A stretch of DNA of 64,000 nucleotides from Acetivibrio alkalicellulosi (GCA_008125075.1 VLTH01000001.1:1-64000), one strand, 5' to 3'; shown: positions 21,172 through 31,217, counted from the stretch's first letter. Program-made: numbers and translations. Notes: generated by a model from the sequence alone, not told the origin.

Positions 21172-21726
21172 TTGGAATTACCAGATATTGTTTTAATAGA
21201 AAGATGTATTAAAGGCGAAAGTCATCTATTTGCAGAAATAGTGGAAAGATATAAAAAATTAATATATAATATAATATATAATATGATTAACAATAAAGAT
21301 GAGGTAAATGATATTGCACAGGAGGTTTTTATAAGAATATATAAATCTCTTTCTAGATACAATAAGGAGTATAAGTTTTCAACTTGGGCCGCAAAAATTG
21401 CTACAAATTATTGTTACGATATGTTAAGAAAGAAAAAGTTTGAGTGTATACCTATTGAGGAAGTAAGTAATGTACAAATGGACAATGACTCTCCAGAAGA
21501 TCAATATATAAAAAAGGAGAGACGTGAAAGAATAAATGATGAGCTTATGAATTTACCAGAGAAGTATCGTATACTTATCGTACTCTTTCATAAAAACGGA
21601 CTGTCTTATGAAGAAATGTCACAAGTTTTAGATGAGCCTATGTCAATTATAAAAAATAGGATGTATAGGGCAAGATTAATGTTAAAAGATAAATTATCTT
21701 CCGAAAGAAAGGAAGGGATATTATGA
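21172..21726 (+). CDS. ECF (group 4) RNA polymerase sigma factor
   Basis: 184 residues with region 2 (LFAEIVERYKKLIYNIIYNM, DEVNDIAQEVFIRIYKSL, FSTWAAKIATNYCYDMLRKK) and region 4 (LPEKYRILIVLFHKNGLSYE followed by the helix-turn-helix). SigW-like in architecture. TTG start after AAGGGGGGTGAC. Stop and the next start overlap (ATGA), so it is translationally coupled to a zinc-finger membrane protein that should be its anti-sigma. Regulon unknown; no CGTC-type autoregulatory promoter is obvious upstream. Confidence 0.92.
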   Translation: MELPDIVLIERCIKGESHLFAEIVERYKKLIYNIIYNMINNKDEVNDIAQEVFIRIYKSLSRYNKEYKFSTWAAKIATNYCYDMLRKKKFECIPIEEVSNVQMDNDSPEDQYIKKERRERINDELMNLPEKYRILIVLFHKNGLSYEEMSQVLDEPMSIIKNRMYRARLMLKDKLSSERKEGIL

Positions 21727-22289
21727 GTTGTGAGCCATTTGAAATTTTGATGATGAAACACATGGATGGAGATATTACTGATATAGAATATAAAAAACTA
21801 AAAAAACATATTGATGAGTGCTCTACATGTAAAAATGAATTTGATACATTTGAAAACATATGTTATGAACTAAAGGAACCTTTAATAGATCCTCCATTGG
21901 CTTTTGAAACAGAAGTTATGAAAAAATTGGAAAACTTAAATTTGTATAATAAAAAGCTTAAGGAAAAAAGAATTTTAGCAGCGTATTTTATTTCAAGCAT
22001 GTTGTTTTCAATTTTAGCTATTTGTATAGCTGTAATATATAAAGAACATGTTTATAATTTTATGATATATATAAATATTCCATTAGGTTTTGCTAGTAAT
22101 ATTTATGGTCTATTAGAAAGAATAGCAGTATTTTTTGATATAGCATCAACTTTCATATTTTATTTAAATAGTATTTTTGTTGATATGTTGTACTTGTTAA
22201 TAGGTTTAGTATCAATTATATTTATGTCAAAAATATATGAATCTGCACAAGTGGCTAAAGTAAGAAAAAATTCAAAAAAAACAGTTTAA
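21723..22289 (+). CDS. zinc-finger anti-sigma factor, membrane protein
   Basis: 188 residues. The cytoplasmic N-terminus has the anti-sigma zinc motif Hx3Cx2C (H29, C33, C36 in HIDECSTC). Hydrophobic spans lie at about 85-105, 120-140 and 155-175. Overlaps the sigma gene by 4 bases. Expected to hold the sigma factor at the membrane until a cell-envelope signal triggers release. The extracytoplasmic part is short and gives no clue to the signal. Confidence 0.85.
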   Translation: MSCEPFEILMMKHMDGDITDIEYKKLKKHIDECSTCKNEFDTFENICYELKEPLIDPPLAFETEVMKKLENLNLYNKKLKEKRILAAYFISSMLFSILAICIAVIYKEHVYNFMIYINIPLGFASNIYGLLERIAVFFDIASTFIFYLNSIFVDMLYLLIGLVSIIFMSKIYESAQVAKVRKNSKKTV

Positions 22290-22321
22290 AATTGCTCCTA
22301 TTATTTTTATTTAATATAAAG

Positions 22322-22357
22322 AACTCCATTTTTTATTTATAAAAAATGGAGTTTTTT
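22322..22357 (+). terminator. terminator after the sigma/anti-sigma pair
   Basis: AACTCCATTTTTTAT and ATAAAAAATGGAGTT form a stem, followed by a T run. Confidence 0.88.
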
Positions 22358-22487
22358 ACTAGAATAGTGGTAAATAATGAAAACATTAAAAGCAAAGGGA
22401 CTTGATGCACGTATTTTTTAATTATGAAAATTATACTTGAATATATGTTTTTATATCACTAATAATAAGGAAGCGGAGGTGATTTCT

Positions 22488-22829
22488 TTGACTGATGATA
22501 ATGATAATATTAATAAAATCATTGACGAAAATGACCAGGAAGATCAAAATGATAACAGGCATTTTTTTGAGTTTGGAGAAAATATAAAAAGAAATAATGA
22601 CACTGCTGTAATGGTAGAAAAAAACAGCACTCTTTTTGTTATATTAGGTTGGATATGTGCAGCATTAACTGTCTTTATATCTCCATTGTTTGCAATACCA
22701 GGAGTGGTTTTTGGAGTTATGTTAAACAGGCAAATAAGGGGAAGCGGGAATATACTAATTATAACTAATACAGTACTAGCATTAATTAGTTTTAGTTTTA
22801 ATTTAATTTATATTCTAATGACAAGATAA
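22488..22829 (+). CDS. small membrane protein, DUF4190-like
   Basis: 113 residues from a TTG start that follows GCGGAGGTGAT; the longer open frame (from 22437) lacks a ribosome-binding site. The first 50 residues are highly acidic and polar (TDDNDNINKIIDENDQEDQN) and probably cytosolic. They are followed by two hydrophobic spans (about 50-72 and 88-110) with PGVVFGVMLNRQIRG between. This resembles DUF4190-type two-helix proteins. Function unknown. Monocistronic by layout. Confidence 0.65.
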   Translation: MTDDNDNINKIIDENDQEDQNDNRHFFEFGENIKRNNDTAVMVEKNSTLFVILGWICAALTVFISPLFAIPGVVFGVMLNRQIRGSGNILIITNTVLALISFSFNLIYILMTR

Positions 22830-22872
22830 AGTATATCTTCTCAAAAAGAGTTTTATAATCCTTAAGCTATAA

Positions 22873-22916
22873 GACTTCCATTCAAGAAGTTAATTAAAAA
22901 ACTTCTTGAATGGAAG
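22873..22916. other. long perfect hairpin in the gap before the HPr gene
   Basis: CTTCCATTCAAGAAGTT and AACTTCTTGAATGGAAG pair over about 17 bases with a short A/T loop. No strong T run follows, so it may be a weak or bidirectional terminator or another structured element. Confidence 0.5.
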
Positions 22917-23087
22917 GAATATGTTTTAAGGTTCTACAACATGCTTTACAATGTTTCTTACATGTTTTTCTTCACTTTGAAAAAATGTACCCTACATAAC
23001 TAAAAAATTTATTAAAACTATGGAACTTTTCTAAAAATAATGGTATAAATAAATATAATGAAAAACAATTAGGAGGCTATTGCAGGG

Positions 23088-23357
23088 ATGGTTAAAAAGT
23101 TAATAAAGGTTAATAATGATAAAGGATTAGATTCTAAGCCAGCAGCATTATTTATTCAAAAAGCATCAAATTACAAATCTAGCATATGGTTAGAAAAAAA
23201 TGAGAGAAAAGCAAATGCAAAAAGTTTGTTGGGAATTTTGTCATTGAGTGTAGGTAAAGGAAGTGATGTAGTACTTATTACTGAAGGGGAAGATGAAGTA
23301 GAGGCATCAAATGAGTTGGAACACTATCTTAATTCAAATTTAGGAGAAAGTGTGTAA
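23088..23357 (+). CDS. HPr-like protein lacking the phospho-histidine (Crh-like)
   Basis: 89 residues with the HPr fold signature. The position of the EI-phosphorylated histidine is Asp15 (KGLDSKPAAL instead of GLHARPA), while the HPr-kinase site is kept as Ser46 in NAKSLLGILSLSV. This is the pattern of regulatory HPr homologues such as Bacillus Crh (Gln15, Ser46), which act as CcpA co-effectors after Ser46 phosphorylation and do not carry phosphate to sugars. ATG follows AGGAGGC. It is 6 bases upstream of an Enzyme I-like gene, an unexpected partner for an HPr without His15. Confidence 0.85.
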   Translation: MVKKLIKVNNDKGLDSKPAALFIQKASNYKSSIWLEKNERKANAKSLLGILSLSVGKGSDVVLITEGEDEVEASNELEHYLNSNLGESV

Positions 23358-23363
23358 ATTGCT

Positions 23364-25082
23364 ATGAGTCGAAAAACTTTTATTGGAAAGTCCATATCAA
23401 CAGGCACAGGAATGGGTAATCTTTTTGTTATACAGGATTATGAATTGAATATAAATAATGATATAGTGGAACTATCACAAATTGAAAATGAGATTACTGC
23501 TCTAGAAGTGGCTGTTTGTAAAACTTTTATAGAAATACATGATTTGAAGGACGGATTTAAGGGAATACTAAGCGAGGAAGAAAATCGTATATTTGAGTTT
23601 TACAAGGAAGTACTTGACGATAGAACTTTTTTTGAAGAGATGAGAAACACCATTAAGGAAAAAAGGTATTCTGCTACAAAGGCGATATATACATGTATTC
23701 AAAAATATATTGATGATTTAACACAAAGTAATGATGAATATATTAAACTCCGTATATATGATTTAAATGATATTAGAAAAAGACTTATAAAAAATATGTA
23801 TGATGAGTGTGAAACCAATATTGGTAAAATAAATAGTAATCATATAGCTGTTGTTAAAGAACTTACGCCTATAATTGCTGCAACCCTTAGCAAAAAAAAT
23901 GTAAAAGGAGTAGTGGCACAGGAGGGGGCAGGTTATTATTCCCATGGTTCTATTATTTTAAGAAGCAGTGGAATACCTACGATAGGAGATATATCTTTTG
24001 AAAAACTAGCTAATGAAGAAGACAGTTTTTCAATAATTGATTGCACTTCAAATATTTTAGTTGTTGAACCAGAAGAGTTGGAAGTTTTAAATTACAAATC
24101 AACAATAAACTATCATATTAATAATAAGGAAATAGAAAATCGTGGACCTGTTTCTACAAAAGATGGACATGCAGTAGGTATTCATGCAAATATAAGTAAT
24201 GTAAGGGATTTTAGTATTGCAAAGACCATAAATATTGATGGGATAGGTCTTGTCAGGACGGAAGCGCTGTTTATTAATTACAAAAAAATACCAGATGAAA
24301 AGAGACAATTTCTCATTTACTCTAAAATTGCAAAAGATATGGCAGGAAAACCAGTTGTAATAAGGACAGCCGATGTTGGAGGAGATAAGGTTCCAGAATC
24401 TCTTGGTATAAATTCTGAGTCCTTAAAAAGAAGCTCTAGAGGAATTAAAAGGTCTTTAGAACAAAAGTCTGAGTTTATGATTCAGCTAAAGTCTATTATA
24501 AGGGCAGCTGAATTTGGAGACGTGAGAGTATCTTTTCCTATGGTAAGTAATGTACAGGAGATAAGAGAAGTAAAAGACATTATTAATAAACTAACTGAAG
24601 ATTTGATACTTAATAATAAGGAAGTAAAAAAAATAAAAATTGGTGCCCTTATTGAAACTGCATCAGCAGTTGAACAGTTAGATGAAATACTAAAGGAAGT
24701 TGACTTTATTAGTATTGGAACAAATGATTTACTGCATCAAATATGTAATTATAATAGAAAATGTTCACCTTTAGAAAAAAGAACTTATCTAGAGCCAGAA
24801 CTACTGAGAAAAATAAAGTACTGTATTGATAGAGCTATACATATCAATAAAAAAGTAAGTGTATGTGGAGAAATGGCTGCTGATCTAGAAGCTGCCGTGA
24901 TACTTATTGGAATGGGTGTACATGAATTGAGTTTAAATCCTGTTTCTTGCAGTAACATTAGTAAGTTTATAAGAAGCATTAATTTTAATGAAGCAAAAAA
25001 GCTAGCTAAAGATGTTATAGAATGCTCATCAATTGAGGGTGTTAAAGATATATTGGCACACTGGATGTGTAGCGGGATGTGA
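23364..25082 (+). CDS. ptsI: PTS Enzyme I-like phosphoenolpyruvate-protein phosphotransferase
   Basis: 572 residues, full Enzyme I length. N-terminal HPr-binding/swivel region; phospho-accepting His at about 194 (GYYSHGSIILRSSGIP); PEP-binding barrel with GIGLVRTEALF, RTADVGGDK, SFPMVSN, SIGTNDLLHQ and the catalytic Cys at about 501 (CGEMAAD). All expected catalytic residues are present, so autophosphorylation from PEP seems possible. Sequence around the active His is divergent (YYSH rather than TSH). No EII genes are in the window. Its adjacent HPr lacks His15, so either another HPr receives the phosphate or the pair is regulatory. Confidence 0.85.
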   Translation: MSRKTFIGKSISTGTGMGNLFVIQDYELNINNDIVELSQIENEITALEVAVCKTFIEIHDLKDGFKGILSEEENRIFEFYKEVLDDRTFFEEMRNTIKEKRYSATKAIYTCIQKYIDDLTQSNDEYIKLRIYDLNDIRKRLIKNMYDECETNIGKINSNHIAVVKELTPIIAATLSKKNVKGVVAQEGAGYYSHGSIILRSSGIPTIGDISFEKLANEEDSFSIIDCTSNILVVEPEELEVLNYKSTINYHINNKEIENRGPVSTKDGHAVGIHANISNVRDFSIAKTINIDGIGLVRTEALFINYKKIPDEKRQFLIYSKIAKDMAGKPVVIRTADVGGDKVPESLGINSESLKRSSRGIKRSLEQKSEFMIQLKSIIRAAEFGDVRVSFPMVSNVQEIREVKDIINKLTEDLILNNKEVKKIKIGALIETASAVEQLDEILKEVDFISIGTNDLLHQICNYNRKCSPLEKRTYLEPELLRKIKYCIDRAIHINKKVSVCGEMAADLEAAVILIGMGVHELSLNPVSCSNISKFIRSINFNEAKKLAKDVIECSSIEGVKDILAHWMCSGM

Positions 25083-25086
25083 AAGA

Positions 25087-26940
25087 ATGTTTGACATACA
25101 GGAAGAACTAAAAAAAATGCCTGATAAATCAGGAGTGTATATTATGAAAGATGAAAAGGGAGAAATAATATACATTGGAAAAGCTGTTAATCTAAAAAAC
25201 AGAGTCAGACAGTATTTTGTGTCATATTCAAATCAATTGCCTAAAGTTCAGGCAATGGTTTTACAAATATTTGAGTTTGAATATATAGTAACAGATAATG
25301 AAATTGAAGCATTGATACTTGAATGTAACTTGATAAAAAAGCATAAGCCAAAGTTTAACATCATGCTAAAAGATGACAAAAGTTATCCCTTTATTAAGAT
25401 AACAGTTGAAGAAATCTTTCCAAGAATTGTTGTCACAAGAAAGATTGAAAAAGATGGTTCAAGATATTTTGGACCTTATACAAGTGTAACTGCGGTAAAA
25501 GAAACAGTAGAACTAATAAAGAAAATATTTCCCATAAAATCCTGCTCTAAAGTACTTAAAGGTAATAAATTAAAAGACAGACCATGTCTTAATTATTATA
25601 TTCATCAATGCCTAGGCCCCTGTCAGGGTAATGTTAACAATGAAAAATACAGAGAAGTTATATTTGATATTATTAAATTTTTAGAAGGCAGGCAGGCAGA
25701 TATCATTGATAATTTAGAAAAAGATATGGCACAAGCTTCTCAAAATATGGAATATGAAAAAGCTGCAATAATAAGAGATAAGTTAATTAGTTTAAAACAC
25801 ATATCACAAAAACAAAAAATTGTCAGTAATGATGAAAATGATCAGGATATCATTGGGTTTTCAAAGGATCAAACTGATTCATGTATTCAGATTTTTTTTG
25901 TAAGAGGTGGCAAAGTAATAGGAAGAAAGCACTTTATATTTGAAGGAACATCTCATTTAACAGAAGTGGAATTAATGACTTCCTTTGTAAAGCAATTTTA
26001 TAGCAGCTGCGATTATATTCCAAAAGAAATAATTCTGCAAGTGGATATTGAAGATTATGATACTGTTAGTAAGTGGCTTGAAGAAAAGAAAACCTCAAAA
26101 GTTTACTTGAAGGTTCCCAAAAAAGGAGATAAATTTAGACTGATAGAAATGGTTTATCAAAACGCTGTAATATGTCTTGAAAGATTTAAAGAAAAGGTAA
26201 GAAATGAGACTATATTAGCAAATAAGGGACTTGAAAGACTAAAGGAAGTATTAAAGCTACAGTCTTTACCTCAAAGGATAGAAGCATATGACATTTCAAA
26301 TATGGGTTCATCTGAAATTGTTGCATCAATGGTGGTATTTGAAAATGGGGTGCCTGCAAAAAATCAGTACAGAAGGTTTAAAATAAAGTCAATAAACAGT
26401 GCTAATGACTATGGAAGTATGCAGGAAGTTTTATATAGAAGGTTTACTCGAGGGAAAAAAGAAAAGGATGGGGAAGAAGCAGGAAAAGAGTCCTTTTCTA
26501 GTTTTCCTAATGTTATACTTGTAGATGGTGGGACGGGGCATTTAAATGCAGTTACCAGTATTTTAAATGATATAGATATTAATATACCCATAGCAGGTAT
26601 GGTGAAAGACAGTAATCATAAGACAAGGGGATTAGTATCAGTGACAGGAGAGTATAGTTTGTCAAATGATTTAACTCTACTAAGATTTATAACATCTATA
26701 CAAGATGAAGCACATAGATTTGCATTAGAATATAGTAAAAAGCTTAGGAAAAAAAGATATATTAAGTCTGTTTTAGATGATATAGAAGGAATAGGGCCAA
26801 AGCGCAAAAAAGCCCTTATTAAACATTTTGGTTCAATTAAAAACATTAAGAGTGCCAGTATTGAAGAAATTGCTCAGGTGGAAGGCATCAGTAAAGATTT
26901 GGCTGGCATCATATATGATCACTTTAATAATGGGAGTTAA
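25087..26940 (+). CDS. uvrC: excinuclease ABC subunit C
   Basis: 617 residues. GIY-YIG nuclease domain at the N-terminus (SGVYIMKDEKGEIIYIGKAV), UVR motif for UvrB binding (MEYEKAAIIRDKLISL, near 205-220), RNase H-like endonuclease half (AYDISNMGSSEIVASMVVFE; LVDGGTGHLNA), and C-terminal helix-hairpin-helix (IEGIGPKRKKALIKHFGS). Makes both incisions in nucleotide excision repair. ATG 25087 gives the family start (MFDIQEELKKMPDKSG); the longer frame would overlap the Enzyme I gene. Confidence 0.96.
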   Translation: MFDIQEELKKMPDKSGVYIMKDEKGEIIYIGKAVNLKNRVRQYFVSYSNQLPKVQAMVLQIFEFEYIVTDNEIEALILECNLIKKHKPKFNIMLKDDKSYPFIKITVEEIFPRIVVTRKIEKDGSRYFGPYTSVTAVKETVELIKKIFPIKSCSKVLKGNKLKDRPCLNYYIHQCLGPCQGNVNNEKYREVIFDIIKFLEGRQADIIDNLEKDMAQASQNMEYEKAAIIRDKLISLKHISQKQKIVSNDENDQDIIGFSKDQTDSCIQIFFVRGGKVIGRKHFIFEGTSHLTEVELMTSFVKQFYSSCDYIPKEIILQVDIEDYDTVSKWLEEKKTSKVYLKVPKKGDKFRLIEMVYQNAVICLERFKEKVRNETILANKGLERLKEVLKLQSLPQRIEAYDISNMGSSEIVASMVVFENGVPAKNQYRRFKIKSINSANDYGSMQEVLYRRFTRGKKEKDGEEAGKESFSSFPNVILVDGGTGHLNAVTSILNDIDINIPIAGMVKDSNHKTRGLVSVTGEYSLSNDLTLLRFITSIQDEAHRFALEYSKKLRKKRYIKSVLDDIEGIGPKRKKALIKHFGSIKNIKSASIEEIAQVEGISKDLAGIIYDHFNNGS

Positions 26941-26944
26941 CTAA

Positions 26945-27652
26945 ATGTCAATATTTGCAATTTCAGATTTACATCTTTCACATAGTATTAATAAACCAAT
27001 GGACATTTTTGGTGAGAGATGGTCACATTACATGGAAAAGATTAAATCCAACTGGGAACAAAGTGTTACTGATAAAGATTATGTTTTTATTCCCGGTGAT
27101 ATTTCATGGGCTACTTATTTAGAACAGTCTATAAGTGACTTTAGTTTTATAGAGCAATTACCAGGCAGAAAGATAATTTCAAAAGGTAATCACGATTATT
27201 GGTGGTCAACTATGAATAAGCTTGAAGAATTTTTAGAAAGCAATAATTTTAAGACTATTGACTTTATGCACAATAACAGTTTTAATATAGAGGAATTTAT
27301 CATATGTGGAACAAGAGGCTGGAAATGTCCAGGAGACGATGGTTTTGGTCAGGAAGACAAAAAGATATATGAAAGAGAACTAAAAAGACTTGAGCTCTCA
27401 CTAAAAAGTATAAAAAAAAGCAGTGAAAAAGAAAATATAATAGTGATGATGCATTATCCACCATTTAATTCATCAAAAGAATCAACAGGCTTTGTGGAAA
27501 TAATGGGGGAATATAGTGTGAAAAAATGCTTTTATGGGCATCTTCATGGAAGTGGTTTTAGTATTGCAGTTGAGGGAGAAATTGAGGGAATAGACTTTAA
27601 ACTTGTTTCATCAGATTACTTAAATTTCAATCCTTTTAAAATCACAATGTGA
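26945..27652 (+). CDS. calcineurin-like metallophosphoesterase
   Basis: 235 residues with the five metal-ligand blocks in order: DLHLS (8-12), GDISW, GNHDYWW, MMHYPP and YGHLHG. These mark a dinuclear-metal phosphoesterase. No signal peptide, so cytosolic. It begins 5 bases after uvrC and is probably cotranscribed. Substrate unknown. Confidence 0.85.
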   Translation: MSIFAISDLHLSHSINKPMDIFGERWSHYMEKIKSNWEQSVTDKDYVFIPGDISWATYLEQSISDFSFIEQLPGRKIISKGNHDYWWSTMNKLEEFLESNNFKTIDFMHNNSFNIEEFIICGTRGWKCPGDDGFGQEDKKIYERELKRLELSLKSIKKSSEKENIIVMMHYPPFNSSKESTGFVEIMGEYSVKKCFYGHLHGSGFSIAVEGEIEGIDFKLVSSDYLNFNPFKITM

Positions 27653-27734
27653 TGGTGCAAAGCCGCAAGAATTCAGAACTTATAATTCAGTATTTAGAAT
27701 CACTTTAATTTACAATGTTTTTTTAGCCTTTGTA

Positions 27735-27764
27735 TTGGATTTTCAAAACATATTATGTTATAAT
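27735..27764 (+). promoter_or_regulatory. probable sigma-A promoter for tig
   Basis: TTGGAT at 27735-27740 and TATAAT at 27759-27764, 18-base spacer, 104 bases before the tig start. No CtsR- or CIRCE-type operator was recognised nearby. Confidence 0.6.
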
Positions 27765-27867
27765 GTAATGGCTAATTTAATATTTATTTTGGAATATGTG
27801 TAAATCAAGAATCTTAAAAGAAAGATTAGTATAAACTAAAACTAAATAATGGGAGGAAATGTTTTAA

Positions 27868-29154
27868 ATGAATGTTAAGGTGGATAAGAAGGAAAAAAAT
27901 GTAGTTGAGTTAGAGATTGAAGTTAGTGCTGACAAATTTGAAGAAGGACTAAAAAAGTCATATCAGAAAAATGTAAAAAAATTTAATATACCTGGATTTA
28001 GAAAAGGGAAAGCTCCTAGAAACATTGTTGAAAGATACTTTGGCCCAGAAGTACTTTATGAAGATGCAATAAATATTATTTTTCCAGAAGTTTATGAAGA
28101 AGCTGTTAAAGAAAGCGATATTCACCCTGTAGATAGACCTGAATTGGATGTCAAGCAAATAGGTGACGGCCAAAACTTGGTATTGACAGCTAGTGTAACT
28201 GTCAAACCAGAAGTTTCACTTGGTGAATATAAAAATATTGAAATGGAGAAGGTAGAAATAAATATTACTGATGAAGAAGTAGAAAAAGAGATTCAAACGA
28301 TAGCGGAAAAAAATGCAAGAATGGTAACAGTTGAAGATAGGGGCATAGAAAAAGGTGACACTGCAGATATAGATTTTGAAGGATTTATTGATGGAGTACC
28401 TTTTGAAGGAGGAAAAGGAAGTGGTTTTTCTCTTGAAATAGGTTCAGGTCAGTTTATTCCTGGATTTGAAGATCAGCTCATTGGAGGAAAACCAGGAGAT
28501 GATATAGATGTGACTGTTACTTTTCCAGAGGATTATGGCAAGGAAGATGTGGCAGGAAAGGAAGCTTTATTTAAAGTAATTATAAACGATGTAAAGCTCA
28601 AAGAAATGCCAGAAATAGATGATGAATTTGCAAAGGATGTAAGTGAATTTGATACTTTAGAGGAATATAAGTTAGATATAAAGAAAAAACTTACAGAGGC
28701 AGCTGAAAACAAGGCAAAACACGAGTTTGAAGACAAGTTGATTGAAAAAATAGTTGAAAATACCACTGTTGAAATACCTCAAATTATGGTAGAAAAGCAA
28801 ATGGATATTATGGTTCGAGATTTTGATAGCAAATTAAGATATCAGGGCTATAATATTGAACAATATTTACAGATGGCTCAAGTGGATATTAATACATTTA
28901 AAAGTCAATTTGCAAGTCAAGCAGAAAAAGAAGTTAAAACTCAGCTTGTGCTAGAAAAAATAAGTGAAGAAGAAGATTTTCAGGCATCAGAAGATGAGTA
29001 TGAAGAAGAAATCAAAAGCATTTCCGAAAAATATAAACAGAGTATTGAAGATTTTAAGAAACTTTTAAGAGATGACGATATAGAATATATTAAGAACATA
29101 ATAATTACTAGAAAAACAGTTGAATTTTTGTCTCAAAGTGCAAAGATAATATAA
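27868..29154 (+). CDS. tig: trigger factor
   Basis: 428 residues: N-terminal ribosome-binding domain with the FRKGKAPR signature (GFRKGKAPRNIVERYFG, near 45-62), central FKBP-type prolyl isomerase domain (GDTADIDFEGFIDGVPFEGG...), and a long helical C-terminal chaperone region. First chaperone met by nascent chains. ATG follows GGGAGG. Heads the tig-clpP-clpX cluster. Confidence 0.97.
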   Translation: MNVKVDKKEKNVVELEIEVSADKFEEGLKKSYQKNVKKFNIPGFRKGKAPRNIVERYFGPEVLYEDAINIIFPEVYEEAVKESDIHPVDRPELDVKQIGDGQNLVLTASVTVKPEVSLGEYKNIEMEKVEINITDEEVEKEIQTIAEKNARMVTVEDRGIEKGDTADIDFEGFIDGVPFEGGKGSGFSLEIGSGQFIPGFEDQLIGGKPGDDIDVTVTFPEDYGKEDVAGKEALFKVIINDVKLKEMPEIDDEFAKDVSEFDTLEEYKLDIKKKLTEAAENKAKHEFEDKLIEKIVENTTVEIPQIMVEKQMDIMVRDFDSKLRYQGYNIEQYLQMAQVDINTFKSQFASQAEKEVKTQLVLEKISEEEDFQASEDEYEEEIKSISEKYKQSIEDFKKLLRDDDIEYIKNIIITRKTVEFLSQSAKII

Positions 29155-29217
29155 AAGGTTTAATTACCAGTTTTTTTGGGAAGAAATAATTAGGATTGAT
29201 AATAGGGAGGCGTTATA

Positions 29218-29802
29218 ATGAGTTTAGTACCAATAGTTGTTGAACAGACTAATCGTGGAGAACGTTCATATGATATTTTTTCAAGGCTTTTAAAGGACAG
29301 GATTATTCTTTTAAGTGATGAAGTAAATGATGTAACAGCAAGTTTAGTAGTTGCTCAAATGCTTTTCTTAGAGGCTGAAGATCCAGATAAGGACATACAA
29401 CTATATATAAACAGTCCTGGTGGTTCAGTTACAGCAGGGTTTGCAATATATGACACCATGCAATATGTAAAACCTGACGTTTCAACTATTTGTGTTGGAT
29501 TAGCTGCTAGTATGGGTGCGTTTTTATTAGCTTCAGGAGCAAAGGGAAAAAGATTCGCATTGCCAAACAGTGAAATTATGATTCATCAGCCATTAGGAGG
29601 AGCAAGAGGTCAAGCGACAGATATTAAGATACATGCAGAGTGGATAATCAAAATAAAAAATAAACTAAATAGTATTTTAAGTGAAAAAACAGGTCAACCT
29701 TTAGAAAAAATTGAAAGAGATGTTGAGAGAGATTTCTTCATGTCGGCAGATGAGGCAAAGGTTTATGGAATAGTGGATCAAGTAATGGAAAGAAGAAAAT
29801 AA
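29218..29802 (+). CDS. clpP: ATP-dependent Clp protease proteolytic subunit
   Basis: 194 residues. Catalytic Ser in [19 protein letters not shown], catalytic His in MIHQPLGG, catalytic Asp in the [13 protein letters not shown] segment. Forms the tetradecameric proteolytic chamber used by ClpX. Start after GGGAGGCG. Confidence 0.98.
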   Translation: MSLVPIVVEQTNRGERSYDIFSRLLKDRIILLSDEVNDVTASLVVAQMLFLEAEDPDKDIQLYINSPGGSVTAGFAIYDTMQYVKPDVSTICVGLAASMGAFLLASGAKGKRFALPNSEIMIHQPLGGARGQATDIKIHAEWIIKIKNKLNSILSEKTGQPLEKIERDVERDFFMSADEAKVYGIVDQVMERRK

Positions 29803-29815
29803 ATGAGGTGGTAGT

Positions 29816-31114
29816 GTGTCAAGATATGATGAAAAAAAGCAGCTAAAGTGCTCATTCTGCGGAAAGACTCAAGAACAGGTTAAAAGATTGGTTGCAGGGC
29901 CTGGAGTATATATATGTGATGAATGCATTGAACTTTGCTCCGAGATTATAGAGGAAGAGTTTGAAGATGCAAGAGCTGATGCAGAGCTTAATGACATACC
30001 TAGACCGATTGAAATAAGAGAAATATTAGATCAATACGTTATAGGTCAGGAAGCTGCTAAAAAGTCTTTGGCAGTAGCTGTTTATAATCACTATAAGAGG
30101 ATTAATACAGAAGTCAAGGGTTCATCAGATGTAGAACTTCAGAAAAGTAATATTGTTATGTTAGGACCAACAGGTTCAGGTAAAACACTATTAGCACAGA
30201 CTCTTGCTAGAATATTAAATGTTCCTTTTGCTATAGCTGATGCTACCTCTCTTACAGAAGCTGGATATGTAGGTGAAGATGTTGAGAACATTCTTCTTAA
30301 GATTATTCAAGCAGCTGATTATGATATTGAGAGAGCAGAAAAAGGAATCATATATATTGATGAAATTGATAAAATCGCAAGGAAATCTGAAAATCCCTCT
30401 ATAACAAGAGATGTAAGTGGAGAAGGTGTCCAGCAGGCACTTCTTAAAATTCTTGAGGGAACAGTTGCATCGGTTCCACCACAAGGTGGAAGAAAGCATC
30501 CACATCAGGAGTTTATACAAATAGATACTACAAATATATTATTTATTTGTGGAGGAGCTTTTGATGGAATTGAAAAGATTATAGAAAACAGAATTGGTAA
30601 AAAATCAATGGGCTTTGGGGCTAAAATTGAAAGTCCTAAAAAAGCTGATGTTGGTCAAATGTTAAAGGAAATACTACCTCAGGATCTTTTAAAGTATGGA
30701 CTTATTCCAGAGTTTGTTGGAAGACTTCCTGTGCTAGTATCATTGCATTCACTTGATAGAAATGCCCTTGTTCAGATATTAAGTGAGCCTAAAAATTCCC
30801 TTGTCAAACAGTATCAGAAGCTTTTTGATATGGATGATGTTGAGCTTGAATTTGAAAGTGAAGCATTAGAGGGTATTGCAGACAAGGCTATCTCCAGAAA
30901 TACAGGAGCTAGAGGCTTAAGGGCAATACTTGAAGAAATAATGCTGGATGTTATGTATGATATTCCTTCAAGAAACAATGTTGAAAAGTGTATTATAACT
31001 AAAAACAGTGTTGAGAAAAAGGAATCTCCTGAAATAATAATTAATGAAAACAAAAAAGCTTCAAAACGTTCATCAAGTAAAAAATCCCGTGTAAAAAAAG
31101 AATCAGCTTCTTAA
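29816..31114 (+). CDS. clpX: ClpX ATPase subunit
   Basis: 432 residues, GTG start after GAGGTGGTAG, 13 bases from clpP. N-terminal zinc-binding domain ([11 protein letters not shown] ... CDECIELC), Walker A GPTGSGKT, Walker [11 protein letters not shown], sensor and IGF-type ClpP-docking region. Lysine-rich C-terminal tail ([15 protein letters not shown]). Followed by a strong terminator, so clpX closes this operon. Confidence 0.98.
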   Translation: MSRYDEKKQLKCSFCGKTQEQVKRLVAGPGVYICDECIELCSEIIEEEFEDARADAELNDIPRPIEIREILDQYVIGQEAAKKSLAVAVYNHYKRINTEVKGSSDVELQKSNIVMLGPTGSGKTLLAQTLARILNVPFAIADATSLTEAGYVGEDVENILLKIIQAADYDIERAEKGIIYIDEIDKIARKSENPSITRDVSGEGVQQALLKILEGTVASVPPQGGRKHPHQEFIQIDTTNILFICGGAFDGIEKIIENRIGKKSMGFGAKIESPKKADVGQMLKEILPQDLLKYGLIPEFVGRLPVLVSLHSLDRNALVQILSEPKNSLVKQYQKLFDMDDVELEFESEALEGIADKAISRNTGARGLRAILEEIMLDVMYDIPSRNNVEKCIITKNSVEKKESPEIIINENKKASKRSSSKKSRVKKESAS

Positions 31115-31174
31115 CTTAAGATTGTAATATGACTAGTAATATATTTTATCTTAGGAAGTGAAAAATTTAAATAT

Positions 31175-31217
31175 CCCTAAAACCTTTAAAACAAAAGGTT
31201 TTAGGGTTTTTATTTTT
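31175..31217 (+). terminator. terminator after clpX
   Basis: CCCTAAAACCTTT and AAAGGTTTTAGGG form a perfect stem around the loop AAAACA, followed by TTTTTATTTTT. Confidence 0.95.
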
